Origin: Candidatus Proruminimicrobium quisquiliarum
GTDB lineage: Bacteria; Elusimicrobiota; Endomicrobiia; Endomicrobiales; Endomicrobiaceae
DNA length: 64,000 nucleotides
Direction of reading: 5' to 3'
NCBI GenBank assembly: GCA_018433245.1
Contig: JAHDRN010000001.1
Location: 62,001 to 126,000 of the forward strand
Made by a program: the position numbers and the translations under genes. The notes under the pieces were generated by a model, which worked only from the letters and a program-made list of their open reading frames with translations, was not told where the DNA came from and did no database searches. The stretch's first letter is position 1. Each line of letters starts with the position of its first letter. Shown here one piece after another: positions 43,478 to 52,107 of the stretch.

Positions 43478-44347
43478 ATGTATATGAATAAATTAAAAAC
43501 TTTTTCTCTTTTGTTATTGTTGACGCTGTTATTCTTGATTATAGGCAATATGATAGGCGGAAACGCCGGAATGGCCATAGGTTTTATATTTGCGGTAATT
43601 ATGAATTTTACCTCTTACTGGTTTTCGGACAAAATAGTCCTTTCAATGTACGGAGCAAAGGAAGTATCTCCCGAATCCGAACCTAAACTATATCAAATGA
43701 TAAAAGAACTTGCCTTGCAGGCAAATATTCCGACGCCTAAGCTTTATTATATAAACAGCAATATGCCGAACGCTTTTGCAACAGGCAGAGATCCCGAACA
43801 TGCCGTTGTAGCCGTAACGGAAGGAATTTTGAATATTTTGGACGAAAGAGAATTGAGAGGCGTCATAGCGCATGAAATATCCCATGTAAAAAACAGGGAT
43901 ATTCTTATAGGTTCTGTCGCGGCCACGGTGGCGGGAGCGATAATGCTTATTGCCAGATTCGCTTTCTTTTTCGGAGGCAGCCGCGACAATAAAAATCCTC
44001 TTGCCATGATTTTATTTATGGTTCTGGCTCCGGTTGCCGCCATGCTTATACAAATGGCGATTTCCCGTTCCAGAGAATATATTGCCGATGAAACAGGCGG
44101 AATTATTTCCAAAGATCCTCTGGCGTTGGCAAATGCTTTAAGAAAACTTACCAACGGGAACGAGAAATTAAATAATACCGTCAGTCTGCAGACTGCGCAT
44201 ATGTTTATAGTTTCGCCGTTTTCTTCAAAGAATGTAAGCAATTTGTTTTCAACGCATCCGCCGGTACAGGAGAGAATAAAAAGACTGGAACATATGGCGA
44301 GTATGGCCGGCGAAGAAAAATATAAAATTCCGAAAGTGATTTACTAA
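43478..44347 (+). CDS. htpX: HtpX-family zinc metalloprotease
   Basis: Membrane-bound M48 protease that degrades misfolded membrane proteins. The 289 residues include two N-terminal spans (about 5-45), the zinc motif H132-E-I-S-H136 in GVIAHEISHVKNRDILIG, two further spans (about 148-200), and EYIADETGGIIS, providing the third zinc ligand. The C-terminal HPPVQERIKRLEHM is also typical. It begins a plus-strand run with rlmN and a patatin gene. Confidence 0.95.
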   Translation: MYMNKLKTFSLLLLLTLLFLIIGNMIGGNAGMAIGFIFAVIMNFTSYWFSDKIVLSMYGAKEVSPESEPKLYQMIKELALQANIPTPKLYYINSNMPNAFATGRDPEHAVVAVTEGILNILDERELRGVIAHEISHVKNRDILIGSVAATVAGAIMLIARFAFFFGGSRDNKNPLAMILFMVLAPVAAMLIQMAISRSREYIADETGGIISKDPLALANALRKLTNGNEKLNNTVSLQTAHMFIVSPFSSKNVSNLFSTHPPVQERIKRLEHMASMAGEEKYKIPKVIY

Positions 44348-44354
44348 GGGGAAA

Positions 44355-45407
44355 ATGAAACAATTAAAAAAGGCTTTTATACTGGATGTTGAACCGAAAC
44401 AGCTTTATTCCGTTTTAAAACCGTTGGTCTGCGAAGAATACAGAATAAAACAAATTGCGGAATGGCTTTATGTTAAAAAGGCCGATTCGTTTGAAAAATT
44501 TTCAAATTTGCCAAAAGATATCAGAGGAAATTTGGAATCATCTTTTTATTTAAGAAGTTTTCAAAATGTAATAAAAAAAGAATCTGTGTTGGACGGCACT
44601 GTCAGATATACTTTCAAAACGTATGATTCACATTATGTATATGCGGTGTATCTGCCTTCTGAATCGGCAAAATCCGTATGTATTTCAACCCAAATAGGAT
44701 GTCCGGTTTCCTGCAATTTTTGTTCTTCCGGCAAAATCAAATTCTTAAGAAATTTATCAAGAGGCGAAATTTTAGAACAAATTATACACATAGAAAATGA
44801 CATAAAAGAAAGGATCTCCGGAGTTTTATTTATGGGAATGGGAGAACCTTTTTTGAATTATACAAATCTGACTTCGGCCATTGAGAGCATAATTTCAAAA
44901 AAAGAATTAAATATAGGCAAAAGGCATATAACGGTTTCATCGGTAGGAATAATACCGGCGATTAAGAATCTGGCAAATGCGATGTACGGCGTCAGATTTG
45001 CGTTGTCTTTGCATGCTACCGACGACAAACAAAGAAAAAAGATTATTCCGAATAATTTTGACGCCAAAATATCCGATTTGCTGCAGGCGTGCAGATATTA
45101 TCTGAAAAAAACAAACTCAAGAATAACCGTGGAATATATTCTGATAAAAGGATTTAATGACACGTCGTCGGATGCTCACAGGCTTGCAAGACTTATGAGA
45201 ACCGCCGATTTGATCGGCCCCGCGGTTCAGGTCAATTTGATACCTTATAACCGGTCCGATAAAAATGATTATGAAACTCCCGAGCAGATAGCGGTTTTAA
45301 ATTTTAAAAAAATACTAAAATTAAACGGAATAACGGTTAATATAAGGGAAGCAAAGGGTTTGGATATAGGCGCGGCATGCGGGCAACTCGGCTATTGTGC
45401 AAAATAA
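44355..45407 (+). CDS. rlmN: 23S rRNA (adenine-C2)-methyltransferase RlmN
   Basis: Radical SAM enzyme that methylates A2503 of 23S rRNA and A37 of some tRNAs. The 350-residue protein has CPVSCNFCSSGKIKFLRNLS (CxxxCxxC), GVLFMGMGEPFLNY, HITVSSVGIIPAI, and the C-terminal DIGAACGQLGY, whose cysteine takes part in the methyl-transfer intermediate. It is eight bases after htpX. Its sequence distinguishes it from the cassette and EPS radical SAM proteins in this window. Confidence 0.95.
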   Translation: MKQLKKAFILDVEPKQLYSVLKPLVCEEYRIKQIAEWLYVKKADSFEKFSNLPKDIRGNLESSFYLRSFQNVIKKESVLDGTVRYTFKTYDSHYVYAVYLPSESAKSVCISTQIGCPVSCNFCSSGKIKFLRNLSRGEILEQIIHIENDIKERISGVLFMGMGEPFLNYTNLTSAIESIISKKELNIGKRHITVSSVGIIPAIKNLANAMYGVRFALSLHATDDKQRKKIIPNNFDAKISDLLQACRYYLKKTNSRITVEYILIKGFNDTSSDAHRLARLMRTADLIGPAVQVNLIPYNRSDKNDYETPEQIAVLNFKKILKLNGITVNIREAKGLDIGAACGQLGYCAK

Positions 45408-45429
45408 TTTTATGTGTAAAGGAAGAAAC

Positions 45430-46368
45430 ATGAAAAAAGCTATTGCATTGGGCGGCGGCGGGGCAAGAGGTTTGGCTCATCTGGGGATATTAAAAATTCT
45501 TGAAGAAAATAATATAAGATTTGATATGATTGCCGGCACTTCAATGGGTTCTGTTATAGGCGCGTTATACGCCGTAGAACAGGACGTTGACAAAATAGAA
45601 AAAACGCTTAAAGATTATCTTTTCAATAAGATGTTTTCAAAACTTAATATGGAAAAATTACAGGGAGACGCGCAGGCGCCTTCCGCAAAAAATCTTATCA
45701 GAAAAGCCAGAGAATTCGTAAAATACGGCACATCGGGCGACGGGAACTCTTTTTTTGCCAATTCAATGTTGGAAGAGATGATTAATACGATAATTCCAGA
45801 TATTGACATCAGGGATACAAAGATTCCATTGGCGTGCGTTGCAACCGATATCACAAACGGTAAAGAAAAAATTTTTACCGAAGGCTCTTTAAGAAAAATA
45901 GTTTTGGCGTCAACTTCAATTCCCGGAGTTTTTCCGCCGGTAAATATAGACGGCGTTTGGTATACTGACGGCGCCCACGTTAACGTCACTCCGGTTTCGG
46001 TGGCAAGATTAATGGGAGCTGATTTTGTTATCGGTTCCGACGTTAAAAGCAAATTGAAAACTTTGGATGCGATTCCTTCAAATTCGCGGGATATTATGAA
46101 CAGATGCAATTTTATAGCAACGCATTTGTTTTATGAGATATTAATAAAAGAAGCAAACGTTGTTTTGGAACCGAATATAAAACAAATATCATGGTCGGAA
46201 TTTAATAAATTTAATTTAATGGTAAACGAAGGGATAAAAGAAGCCAGATTAAAATTACCGGTTATAAAACGCGAAATAAAAAGATTAAATTCTCCGTTGT
46301 CGCAATGTAAGCGGCTGTTCAAAAAATTTATAAATTCAAAAGATAATTTAAGGGCTGCCATATACTGA
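45430..46368 (+). CDS. patatin-like phospholipase (RssA-type)
   Basis: A 312-residue serine hydrolase of the bacterial patatin family. It has the oxyanion loop LGGGGARGLAHLG, the nucleophile in GTSMGSVIGALYA (GxSxG) and the catalytic aspartate in WYTDGAHVNVTP (the DG[AG] motif). I start it at ATG 45430, which has AAAGGAAG; an upstream in-frame ATG at 45397 would overlap rlmN. Predicted to hydrolyse lipids at or near the inner membrane. The substrate is unknown. Its stop abuts that of the convergent FAD-linked gene with no spacer. Confidence 0.88.
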   Translation: MKKAIALGGGGARGLAHLGILKILEENNIRFDMIAGTSMGSVIGALYAVEQDVDKIEKTLKDYLFNKMFSKLNMEKLQGDAQAPSAKNLIRKAREFVKYGTSGDGNSFFANSMLEEMINTIIPDIDIRDTKIPLACVATDITNGKEKIFTEGSLRKIVLASTSIPGVFPPVNIDGVWYTDGAHVNVTPVSVARLMGADFVIGSDVKSKLKTLDAIPSNSRDIMNRCNFIATHLFYEILIKEANVVLEPNIKQISWSEFNKFNLMVNEGIKEARLKLPVIKREIKRLNSPLSQCKRLFKKFINSKDNLRAAIY

Positions 46369-47844
46369 TTATTTCATTTTGAAGATGTTATTCTGTCCTA
46401 GTATATTTGAAGGGTCAAGCGACAATTTTAGTTTTCTCATTTCTTCTATGCCGTTTTTACCAAGCATTATTTCAGCAAAAGGATGTTTTGTTTTTCCTAT
46501 TCCGTGCTCGGCCGAAACTGTGCCGCCTAAAGAAACGGCTTTTTTTGCTATTTGAATATAAATGCTGCGGCATTTTTCATATTCCTCTTTTGTAGACGCT
46601 ATTAGATTTGCATGAAGATGGCTTTCTCCTATGTGTCCGAAAGTCAGATGCATTAATTTTTCTTTATTGAATGTCGTTTCGCAGAAATTTATCATTTTTT
46701 CAAGTTTGTCATGAGGCACGGCTATATCCGTGCCGACTTTCGGAATTTTGTATTTTTTAACGATTTCATTTACCCTTTCCGGTATTTTATGCCTGAACTT
46801 TCTGAATTCTTCCTGTTCTTTTTCATTTGTCGCAAACCAAACGTTGTTTATGTCAATTCCGTATTTTTCAATTATTTTTATCCATTTGTCTAAAAGCGCA
46901 TCATAATTTTTTTTTGTGCAATCCTGTTCAAAAAGAATTCCGGCGTCAACGTCGGACGGTATTACCGGATAATCTTTTTTTATAAGTTCAAGTGCATTTT
47001 TGTCAAAATATTCCAGTGAAAGAGCGTTTATGGCATCTGAATTTTTTTGCTTTGACAGATTTCTTATTTCATTTACGAAGTTCCATGATTTTTTTCTTTC
47101 ATCAAAAAATATGATGCCTCCGAAAAGCGTTTCAAAAGGTTTGATTAAAACAAGTTCTGCCGACACAATTACGCCGAGAGTTCCTTCGCTGCCTATGAAA
47201 ACGTCAATTAAATCGGAATTTTCATAATTAAAATATCCTGTCGCATTTTTTATTTTCGGAAGTTTGTAATCCGGCAGTTTAATTTTTTTAGTCCCGTTGC
47301 TTGTATTGAAAGATATTTCATTTTTAGAGTCTGCGAATACTGTCCCGCGTTTTACCGACATAAATGCCCCGTCCGGCAAAACAACGTCAACGCAATTGAT
47401 ATAGTCTCTGGTGGTTCCGTATTTAAATCCTCTGCCGCCGGAGGCGTTTGTGGATATGTTCCCGCCTATGGTAGCGTTTTTTTCAGTCGGATCCGGCGGA
47501 TACATCCATCCGTTTTTTAATGCGTAATTTTTTATGTCGCTTACAAGACTGCCGGCTCCGACTTTTATAGATGCTTTTCTGTCGGAAACGGTTTTAATAA
47601 TGCCTATGTCATTTAATCTTTCGGTTGACAATATAATTCCGCCGAATGCAAGACAGCCGCCCGTAACGCCCGTAGCTCCGCCTACTACTGTAACGGGAGT
47701 TGCGGTTTCGGAAGATTTTTGCATTATAGCCATAACATCTTCTTTTGATTCGGCAATCACGACTTTGTCGGCGTGCGCTCCGAGCATTCCGGAACTGTCC
47801 TCAAAATAATGCTGTATAAATTCTGGATTTGTTTTAATAATCAT
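46369..47844 (-). CDS. FAD-linked oxidoreductase (GlcD/D-lactate dehydrogenase-like)
   Basis: A 491-residue flavoprotein of the vanillyl-alcohol-oxidase fold. The FAD_binding_4 part has VTVVGGATGVTGGCLAFGG, PDPTEKNATIGGNISTNASG and GSEGTLGVI; the C-terminal cap has LTFGHIGESHLHANLI and SAEHGIGKTK. These match GlcD and D-lactate dehydrogenases that oxidise 2-hydroxyacids. No FeS partner (glcF) is next to it. It starts at ATG 47844, only six bases from a -10 box with no Shine-Dalgarno, so it may be leaderless. Substrate unproven; D-lactate or glycolate are candidates. Confidence 0.85.
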   Translation of the reverse strand: MIIKTNPEFIQHYFEDSSGMLGAHADKVVIAESKEDVMAIMQKSSETATPVTVVGGATGVTGGCLAFGGIILSTERLNDIGIIKTVSDRKASIKVGAGSLVSDIKNYALKNGWMYPPDPTEKNATIGGNISTNASGGRGFKYGTTRDYINCVDVVLPDGAFMSVKRGTVFADSKNEISFNTSNGTKKIKLPDYKLPKIKNATGYFNYENSDLIDVFIGSEGTLGVIVSAELVLIKPFETLFGGIIFFDERKKSWNFVNEIRNLSKQKNSDAINALSLEYFDKNALELIKKDYPVIPSDVDAGILFEQDCTKKNYDALLDKWIKIIEKYGIDINNVWFATNEKEQEEFRKFRHKIPERVNEIVKKYKIPKVGTDIAVPHDKLEKMINFCETTFNKEKLMHLTFGHIGESHLHANLIASTKEEYEKCRSIYIQIAKKAVSLGGTVSAEHGIGKTKHPFAEIMLGKNGIEEMRKLKLSLDPSNILGQNNIFKMK

Positions 47845-47850
47845 TCCGTC

Positions 47851-47856
47851 ATTATA
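47851..47856 (-). promoter_or_regulatory. -10 box directly before the FAD-linked oxidoreductase
   Basis: Minus-strand TATAAT (47851-47856) ends six bases before the ATG at 47844, implying that transcription begins at or next to the start codon. The -35 is poor. Confidence 0.5.
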
Positions 47857-47895
47857 TAAATTTTAAAAGATAAATGAAAAACAATTAAAATTTTA

Positions 47896-47924
47896 TTGTA
47901 TAAGTATTCAAAAATTATTATAAT
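47896..47924 (+). promoter_or_regulatory. promoter of the citrate/homocitrate synthase-like gene
   Basis: TTGTAT (47896-47901), 17 bases, TATAAT (47919-47924). Predicted start near 47931, leader about 29 bases containing GGGAGG before ATG 47960. It is divergent from the FAD-linked oxidoreductase promoter. Confidence 0.75.
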
Positions 47925-47959
47925 TAACAGCTAAATAATCATGTTACTGGGAGGTTTAA

Positions 47960-49336
47960 ATGTTGGTTTATAATAAAGAAAAAAGAATGCTTGAACCTGA
48001 AGAATATCTTTTTGAGCTTCAAGACGTTGAAGAACCGAATTTGCTCAGAGATACTTTTACATATAAGGACATCCCTAAAATATCATTTAACGGAACGGTT
48101 GTTCCGATGAACCCGCCTGAAAATATATTTATTACCGACACCACTTTCAGAGACGGACAGCAGGCAGTTCCTCCTTTTACGGTAAAACAGATAGTTGATC
48201 TTTTTGAACTTATGCATAGATTGGGCGGTCCTAACGGGATGATAAGACAGACGGAATTTTTTCTCTATTCCGAAAAAGACAGAGAAGCAGTGAGAAAATG
48301 TCAGGAAAAAGGATATAAATTCCCTATAATTACTTCATGGATAAGAGCGACAAAAAGCGATTTTAAGCTTGTAAAAGAGATGAATATAGAAGAGACCGGA
48401 ATTTTAACTTCTTGTTCCGATTATCATATTTTTCTTAAGCTTAAAAAGAACAGAAGACAGGCTTTGGATATGTATCTTGACATAGTAAAAGCTGCGCTTG
48501 ACGAAGGAATAAGGCCGAGATGTCATTTTGAGGATATCACAAGAGCCGATTTTTACGGTTTTGTGGTTCCATTTGCAAGAGAATTAATGAAACTTTCAAA
48601 GCAGTATAATATACCGATCAAAGTAAGAGCGTGCGATACTCTGGGGTTCGGAGTGGCTTATCCGGGATGCGCGATGCCGAGAAACGTAAACGGAATTATG
48701 TACGGACTGACTCATCATGCCGGAGTTCCTTCAGAATGGCTGGAATGGCACGGACACAACGATTTTTACAGAGCTTTGACTAATGCGACTTTTGCATGGC
48801 TTTACGGATGTTCGGGTGCAAACGGAACGCTTTTGGGTATAGGAGAGAGAACAGGCAATACTCCCATAGAAGCTCTTGCCATAGAATATGTCGCTTTAAG
48901 AGGGGATAATAACGGAATGGATTTGGCTGTGATAACAGAAATTGCCAATTATTTTAAAAATGAGTTGAATTATCAGATTCCGAGTATGCAGCCTCTTGTA
49001 GGAGCGCATTTTAACAGCACAAGAGCCGGTATTCATGCCGACGGATTGCTGAAAGAACAGGAAATATATAATATTTTTGATACTCATTCTATTTTAAACA
49101 GACCGCCTGAAGTTGCAATAACCGACAGAGCAGGTCTAGCCGGAATAGCATATAATATAAACACAAGACATCCTGCTTTTAAAGGCGGAGATAAAAAAAT
49201 TGATAAAACTCATCCCGGCGTAATAAAAATCAATGAAGAAATTATCAAGCAGTTTGAAGCCGGCAGAGTTAACGCTTTGGATGATGACGAATTATTTGAG
49301 CTTGTTGAAAAGTACATTGTTATTGAGAAGAAATAA
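47960..49336 (+). CDS. HMGL-like acyl-CoA lyase/synthase, possible Re-citrate or homocitrate synthase
   Basis: A 458-residue protein of the isopropylmalate/homocitrate synthase (HMGL-like) TIM-barrel family. It has FITDTTFRDGQQAVPPFT with the DxxxRDGxQ metal-binding motif, CHFEDITRADFYGFVVPF, KVRACDTLGFGVAYPGCA and EWHGHNDFYRALTNATFAW, with the metal histidines. Length and divergence from LeuA suggest the group that includes Re-citrate synthase of strict anaerobes (citrate from oxaloacetate and acetyl-CoA). Homocitrate synthase is the alternative. No other TCA or lysine-AAA gene lies nearby, and lysine here is made via DAP, which makes homocitrate less likely. Confidence 0.75.
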   Translation: MLVYNKEKRMLEPEEYLFELQDVEEPNLLRDTFTYKDIPKISFNGTVVPMNPPENIFITDTTFRDGQQAVPPFTVKQIVDLFELMHRLGGPNGMIRQTEFFLYSEKDREAVRKCQEKGYKFPIITSWIRATKSDFKLVKEMNIEETGILTSCSDYHIFLKLKKNRRQALDMYLDIVKAALDEGIRPRCHFEDITRADFYGFVVPFARELMKLSKQYNIPIKVRACDTLGFGVAYPGCAMPRNVNGIMYGLTHHAGVPSEWLEWHGHNDFYRALTNATFAWLYGCSGANGTLLGIGERTGNTPIEALAIEYVALRGDNNGMDLAVITEIANYFKNELNYQIPSMQPLVGAHFNSTRAGIHADGLLKEQEIYNIFDTHSILNRPPEVAITDRAGLAGIAYNINTRHPAFKGGDKKIDKTHPGVIKINEEIIKQFEAGRVNALDDDELFELVEKYIVIEKK

Positions 49337-49357
49337 ACGCACGGATGTGTGCATATA

Positions 49358-49777
49358 ATGTGTAATATTAAAAATTGTTTATTAGCCGCAGCGGCGGTTG
49401 TTTGTTTTGTATGCCCGGTTTTTTCAGCTCAGCCCGAAAACAACGTAAAAAGCAGTGTGCCGGATTTGACTTCTTTTCAAAAGCAGAAACTTGAATATTA
49501 CCAAATGGAACTTGAAGCAAAAACGGCCGTGTTAAAAAAAGAACTTTTGATAAGAAAAAAATTGTTTTCGGAAGAACTTGAAAAAAGCAACGATAAGGTT
49601 AACGTGTATTTATTGGAACAGATAGCGGATGACATAAAATATTTTTCGTCCGTTATTGAACAATTATGGATAGACGCCGAACTCAGTATAAGAAATACGA
49701 TGTCATATGAACAATATTCAGAATTCAAATCGGTTCAATATTCTTTGCAAGAAAAAAACTCGCGCAATAAAAAATAA
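49358..49777 (+). CDS. small Spy-like periplasmic protein
   Basis: A 139-residue exported protein with a signal peptide (MCNIKNCLLAAAAVVCFVCP) and a mature part of amphipathic helices. The patterns LTSFQKQKLEYYQMELEAK near the front and MSYEQYSEFKSVQ near the end match the paired LTxxQ motifs of the Spy/CpxP family. I use ATG 49358; a GTG at 49349 would add three residues. It follows the preceding synthase by 21 bases, without a clear Shine-Dalgarno. Function is inferred only from fold-level resemblance. Confidence 0.6.
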   Translation: MCNIKNCLLAAAAVVCFVCPVFSAQPENNVKSSVPDLTSFQKQKLEYYQMELEAKTAVLKKELLIRKKLFSEELEKSNDKVNVYLLEQIADDIKYFSSVIEQLWIDAELSIRNTMSYEQYSEFKSVQYSLQEKNSRNKK

Positions 49778-49778
49778 A

Positions 49779-50855
49779 TCAAATTATAAACATTGAATCT
49801 CCGTATGAAAAAAATCTGTATTTTTTTTCCACGGCTTCTTTATACGCTTCAAGTATAAAACTTCGGCCGGCGAAAGCGCTTGCCATTATTAAAGGCGTTG
49901 AGCACGGCAGATGAAGATTTGTTATCATTGAGTTAACTATTTTAAAAGAATATCCGGGATGAATAAAAATATCGGTTCGGCCGCTTGACGCTTTTATTGA
50001 TGAAAGTTTATTTCCGTCGTAAACTCCTGTAACGTTTGCCACGGATTCAAGAGTTCTTACGGTTGTAGTTCCTACCGCGATTATTCGTTTTTGCGAAGAC
50101 AGAGCCGTATTTATTTTTTTTGCGTTATATTCGTCAATTATATATTTTTCATCAAGCATTTTGTGAGTTGAGATATCTTCATTTTCTATTGTTTTGAAAG
50201 TACCCCAGCCTACATGAAGAGTAATTTCTGCAATTTCCACTTTTTTATTTTTCAGCTCATTTAGAATTTCTTTTGTAAAATGCAGCCCGGCGGTAGGCGC
50301 CGCGATGGCTCCTTTTTCATCGGCGTAAACGGTCTGGTATCTTTCTCTGTCCATATTAGATAATTTCAGAGCGAGATCATCTTTTCTTTTTATATACGGC
50401 GGTAAAGGCATAAATCCGTGTTTTTCAAGAAGAGGAGATATGTCATCGTTATTAAAGATTACGGTTTTATTTAAAGGATCGTCAGTTTGTTCGACAACGC
50501 ATTCATAATTATCTTCAAAGTATATTTTTTCTCCGTGTTTTACGTACGGCTTCATAAGAACATGGTGTCTTGCTCCGTGTAGGGCGGGATTTAAAAAAAG
50601 AAGCTCTACTTTGCCGCCTGTTTTCTTTTTACCGTATAAACGCGCCGGTACAACTTTTGTCGTATTTATTACAAGCAAATCATTTGCGCCGAGCATTTTT
50701 GTTATATCTGAAAAATTGTGATGGCTTATGCCAAGAGACTGTCTGTTTAATACTATAAGTTTTGAATTGTCTCTTTTTTCAACAGGAATCTGGGCTATAA
50801 GTTCATTAGGAACGTAATAGTTATAATTTTGAAGCAGATTGTCGTTATTTTTCAT
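49779..50855 (-). CDS. queA: S-adenosylmethionine:tRNA ribosyltransferase-isomerase
   Basis: Adds the epoxycyclopentane precursor in queuosine synthesis to tRNA position 34. The 358-residue protein has NELIAQIPVEKRDNSKLIVL near the N-terminus, NTTKVVPARLYGKKKTGGKV, and AIAAPTAGLHFTKEIL, with VGWGTFKTIENEDI. All are QueA hallmarks. It overlaps the end of the SpoIID gene upstream by 11 bases (same strand), so they share a transcript. Only this queuosine gene is in the window. Confidence 0.95.
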   Translation of the reverse strand: MKNNDNLLQNYNYYVPNELIAQIPVEKRDNSKLIVLNRQSLGISHHNFSDITKMLGANDLLVINTTKVVPARLYGKKKTGGKVELLFLNPALHGARHHVLMKPYVKHGEKIYFEDNYECVVEQTDDPLNKTVIFNNDDISPLLEKHGFMPLPPYIKRKDDLALKLSNMDRERYQTVYADEKGAIAAPTAGLHFTKEILNELKNKKVEIAEITLHVGWGTFKTIENEDISTHKMLDEKYIIDEYNAKKINTALSSQKRIIAVGTTTVRTLESVANVTGVYDGNKLSSIKASSGRTDIFIHPGYSFKIVNSMITNLHLPCSTPLIMASAFAGRSFILEAYKEAVEKKYRFFSYGDSMFII

Positions 50856-51984
50856 ATTCTATGTTTTTAATTTTAGTTTTAGGATAGTAGTATTGAAGTA
50901 TTTTTTTATAAGATAATCCTTTTTCTGCCATTACTTTTGCTCCGCATTGGCATAATCCTACTCTGTGTCCCCAGCCTCTGCCTGAAAATATAAAATCCGT
51001 TCCTTTTCTTTTTATATTTTTTATCATAGCGCTTTTTATAAGTCCTGAATCTACCGCAAGTCTGAATTTATAAGTTTTTAATTTTAGTTTTCCGTCTTTA
51101 TGTGTTATTATCACAAATTCTTTTGCATGTCCGCCTGTGTTGCCGGAGAGAGTAATTTTTTTAATACTTCCAATTTTGTATCCGGATGAAAGAAGTTTTT
51201 TTCTTATGATTTTTTCCGAAAGAGTGCATGTCCATTCATTATGCGGACTATCCGAACAATACTTATCTTTTCTCCCTTTTAAATAATCAGGAGTTGCGTT
51301 TTTCCAATCCCATACGTATTTGGGATCTTCCGTATAACCTCCGCAGCTTGCGTGAAAAACAGTTTGGGCAATTTCATTATCAAACATTAAAACCTGTCCG
51401 TGCGTATCGGCTATTGCTTTGTTGCATTTTTCGTTTTCGGCGCTTGCTCCGCCGTAAACCTGACAATGAACGCTTGAGCACATATTAAAATTTTCGGTAA
51501 TATGCCTGTTTAAATTTTTAACGGCGTAACTTCTGCTTATTACAGCCTGTGCTTTTAAAGCCTCTATATCCCATGAGGCGGACACTTCTTTAGGCAGGAC
51601 GCCTTTTAAATAATCTTCAATATTTAATACGTTTATTATATTTAACTTTCTGTTTTTTGAAAGCCGGACTGCAATATTTCCCCTGTAAATAACTTTATTG
51701 ACAATAATATAAGAATCTGACGTAATTTGAACCGGCAGTTTTAAATTATATTTTCCTGCAATTATTTTATCGCCTAAAATACGTATGTTAATATTGCCTG
51801 GAGAAAGATTCAATATTTTTTCTGAATTTTTTATTGAATATTTTTTATCCGAAGCGATATTGAATGATTCTACATCAAGCAAAATACCTACATTAACGCT
51901 TTCTTTTACTTTTAAATCGGCAAAAGCGGATGCGTGCATAGAAAATAACAAAAAGAATACGGTGATTGTTAAAATATTTTTCAT
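50845..51984 (-). CDS. SpoIID/LytB-domain protein, probable lytic transglycosylase
   Basis: A 379-residue exported protein with a SpoIID domain. I start it at ATG 51984, giving a signal peptide (MKNILTITVFFLLFSMHASA); the longer ORF start adds a hydrophilic lead that would lie upstream of the predicted transcript start. The domain is recognised by YLKGVLPKEVSASWDIEALK, AQAVISRSYAVKNL, VFHASCGGYTEDPKYVW and, near the end, FIFSGRGWGHRVGLCQCGAK. SpoIID-type proteins cleave peptidoglycan glycan strands stripped of peptides. In non-sporulating bacteria they act in wall remodelling or lipoprotein-linked division roles. Partner of queA in a two-gene unit. Confidence 0.87.
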   Translation of the reverse strand: MKNILTITVFFLLFSMHASAFADLKVKESVNVGILLDVESFNIASDKKYSIKNSEKILNLSPGNINIRILGDKIIAGKYNLKLPVQITSDSYIIVNKVIYRGNIAVRLSKNRKLNIINVLNIEDYLKGVLPKEVSASWDIEALKAQAVISRSYAVKNLNRHITENFNMCSSVHCQVYGGASAENEKCNKAIADTHGQVLMFDNEIAQTVFHASCGGYTEDPKYVWDWKNATPDYLKGRKDKYCSDSPHNEWTCTLSEKIIRKKLLSSGYKIGSIKKITLSGNTGGHAKEFVIITHKDGKLKLKTYKFRLAVDSGLIKSAMIKNIKRKGTDFIFSGRGWGHRVGLCQCGAKVMAEKGLSYKKILQYYYPKTKIKNIEYEK

Positions 51985-51993
51985 AACTTTATA

Positions 51994-52023
51994 ATTATAA
52001 TATAAAGCATATTTTATTTGCAA
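51994..52023 (-). promoter_or_regulatory. promoter of the spoIID-queA unit
   Basis: Minus-strand TTGCAA (52018-52023), an 18-base spacer and TATAAT (51994-51999). The predicted start falls within about three bases of ATG 51984, so the mRNA is probably leaderless. It is divergent from the promoter at 52043-52072. Confidence 0.6.
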
Positions 52024-52042
52024 TATGAAATTAAAAAAACAG

Positions 52043-52072
52043 TTGTTATTTGTTTTTTTATTTTGTTATAAT
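52043..52072 (+). promoter_or_regulatory. promoter of the FecR-like/barrel pair
   Basis: TTGTTA (52043-52048), 18 bases, TATAAT (52067-52072). Predicted start near 52079; a leader of about 29 bases holds GGAGG before ATG 52108. The two divergent promoters are about 20 bases apart, so one regulator could affect both. Confidence 0.65.
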
Positions 52073-52107
52073 AAGCGCAAATGAAGTATTATTGTGGAGG
52101 ATGTTAT

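Noticed and set aside
52081-52107. ATG at 52081 as the start of the FecR-like gene
   Set aside because: It precedes a GGAGG site that clearly serves ATG 52108, and the longer form spoils the signal peptide.
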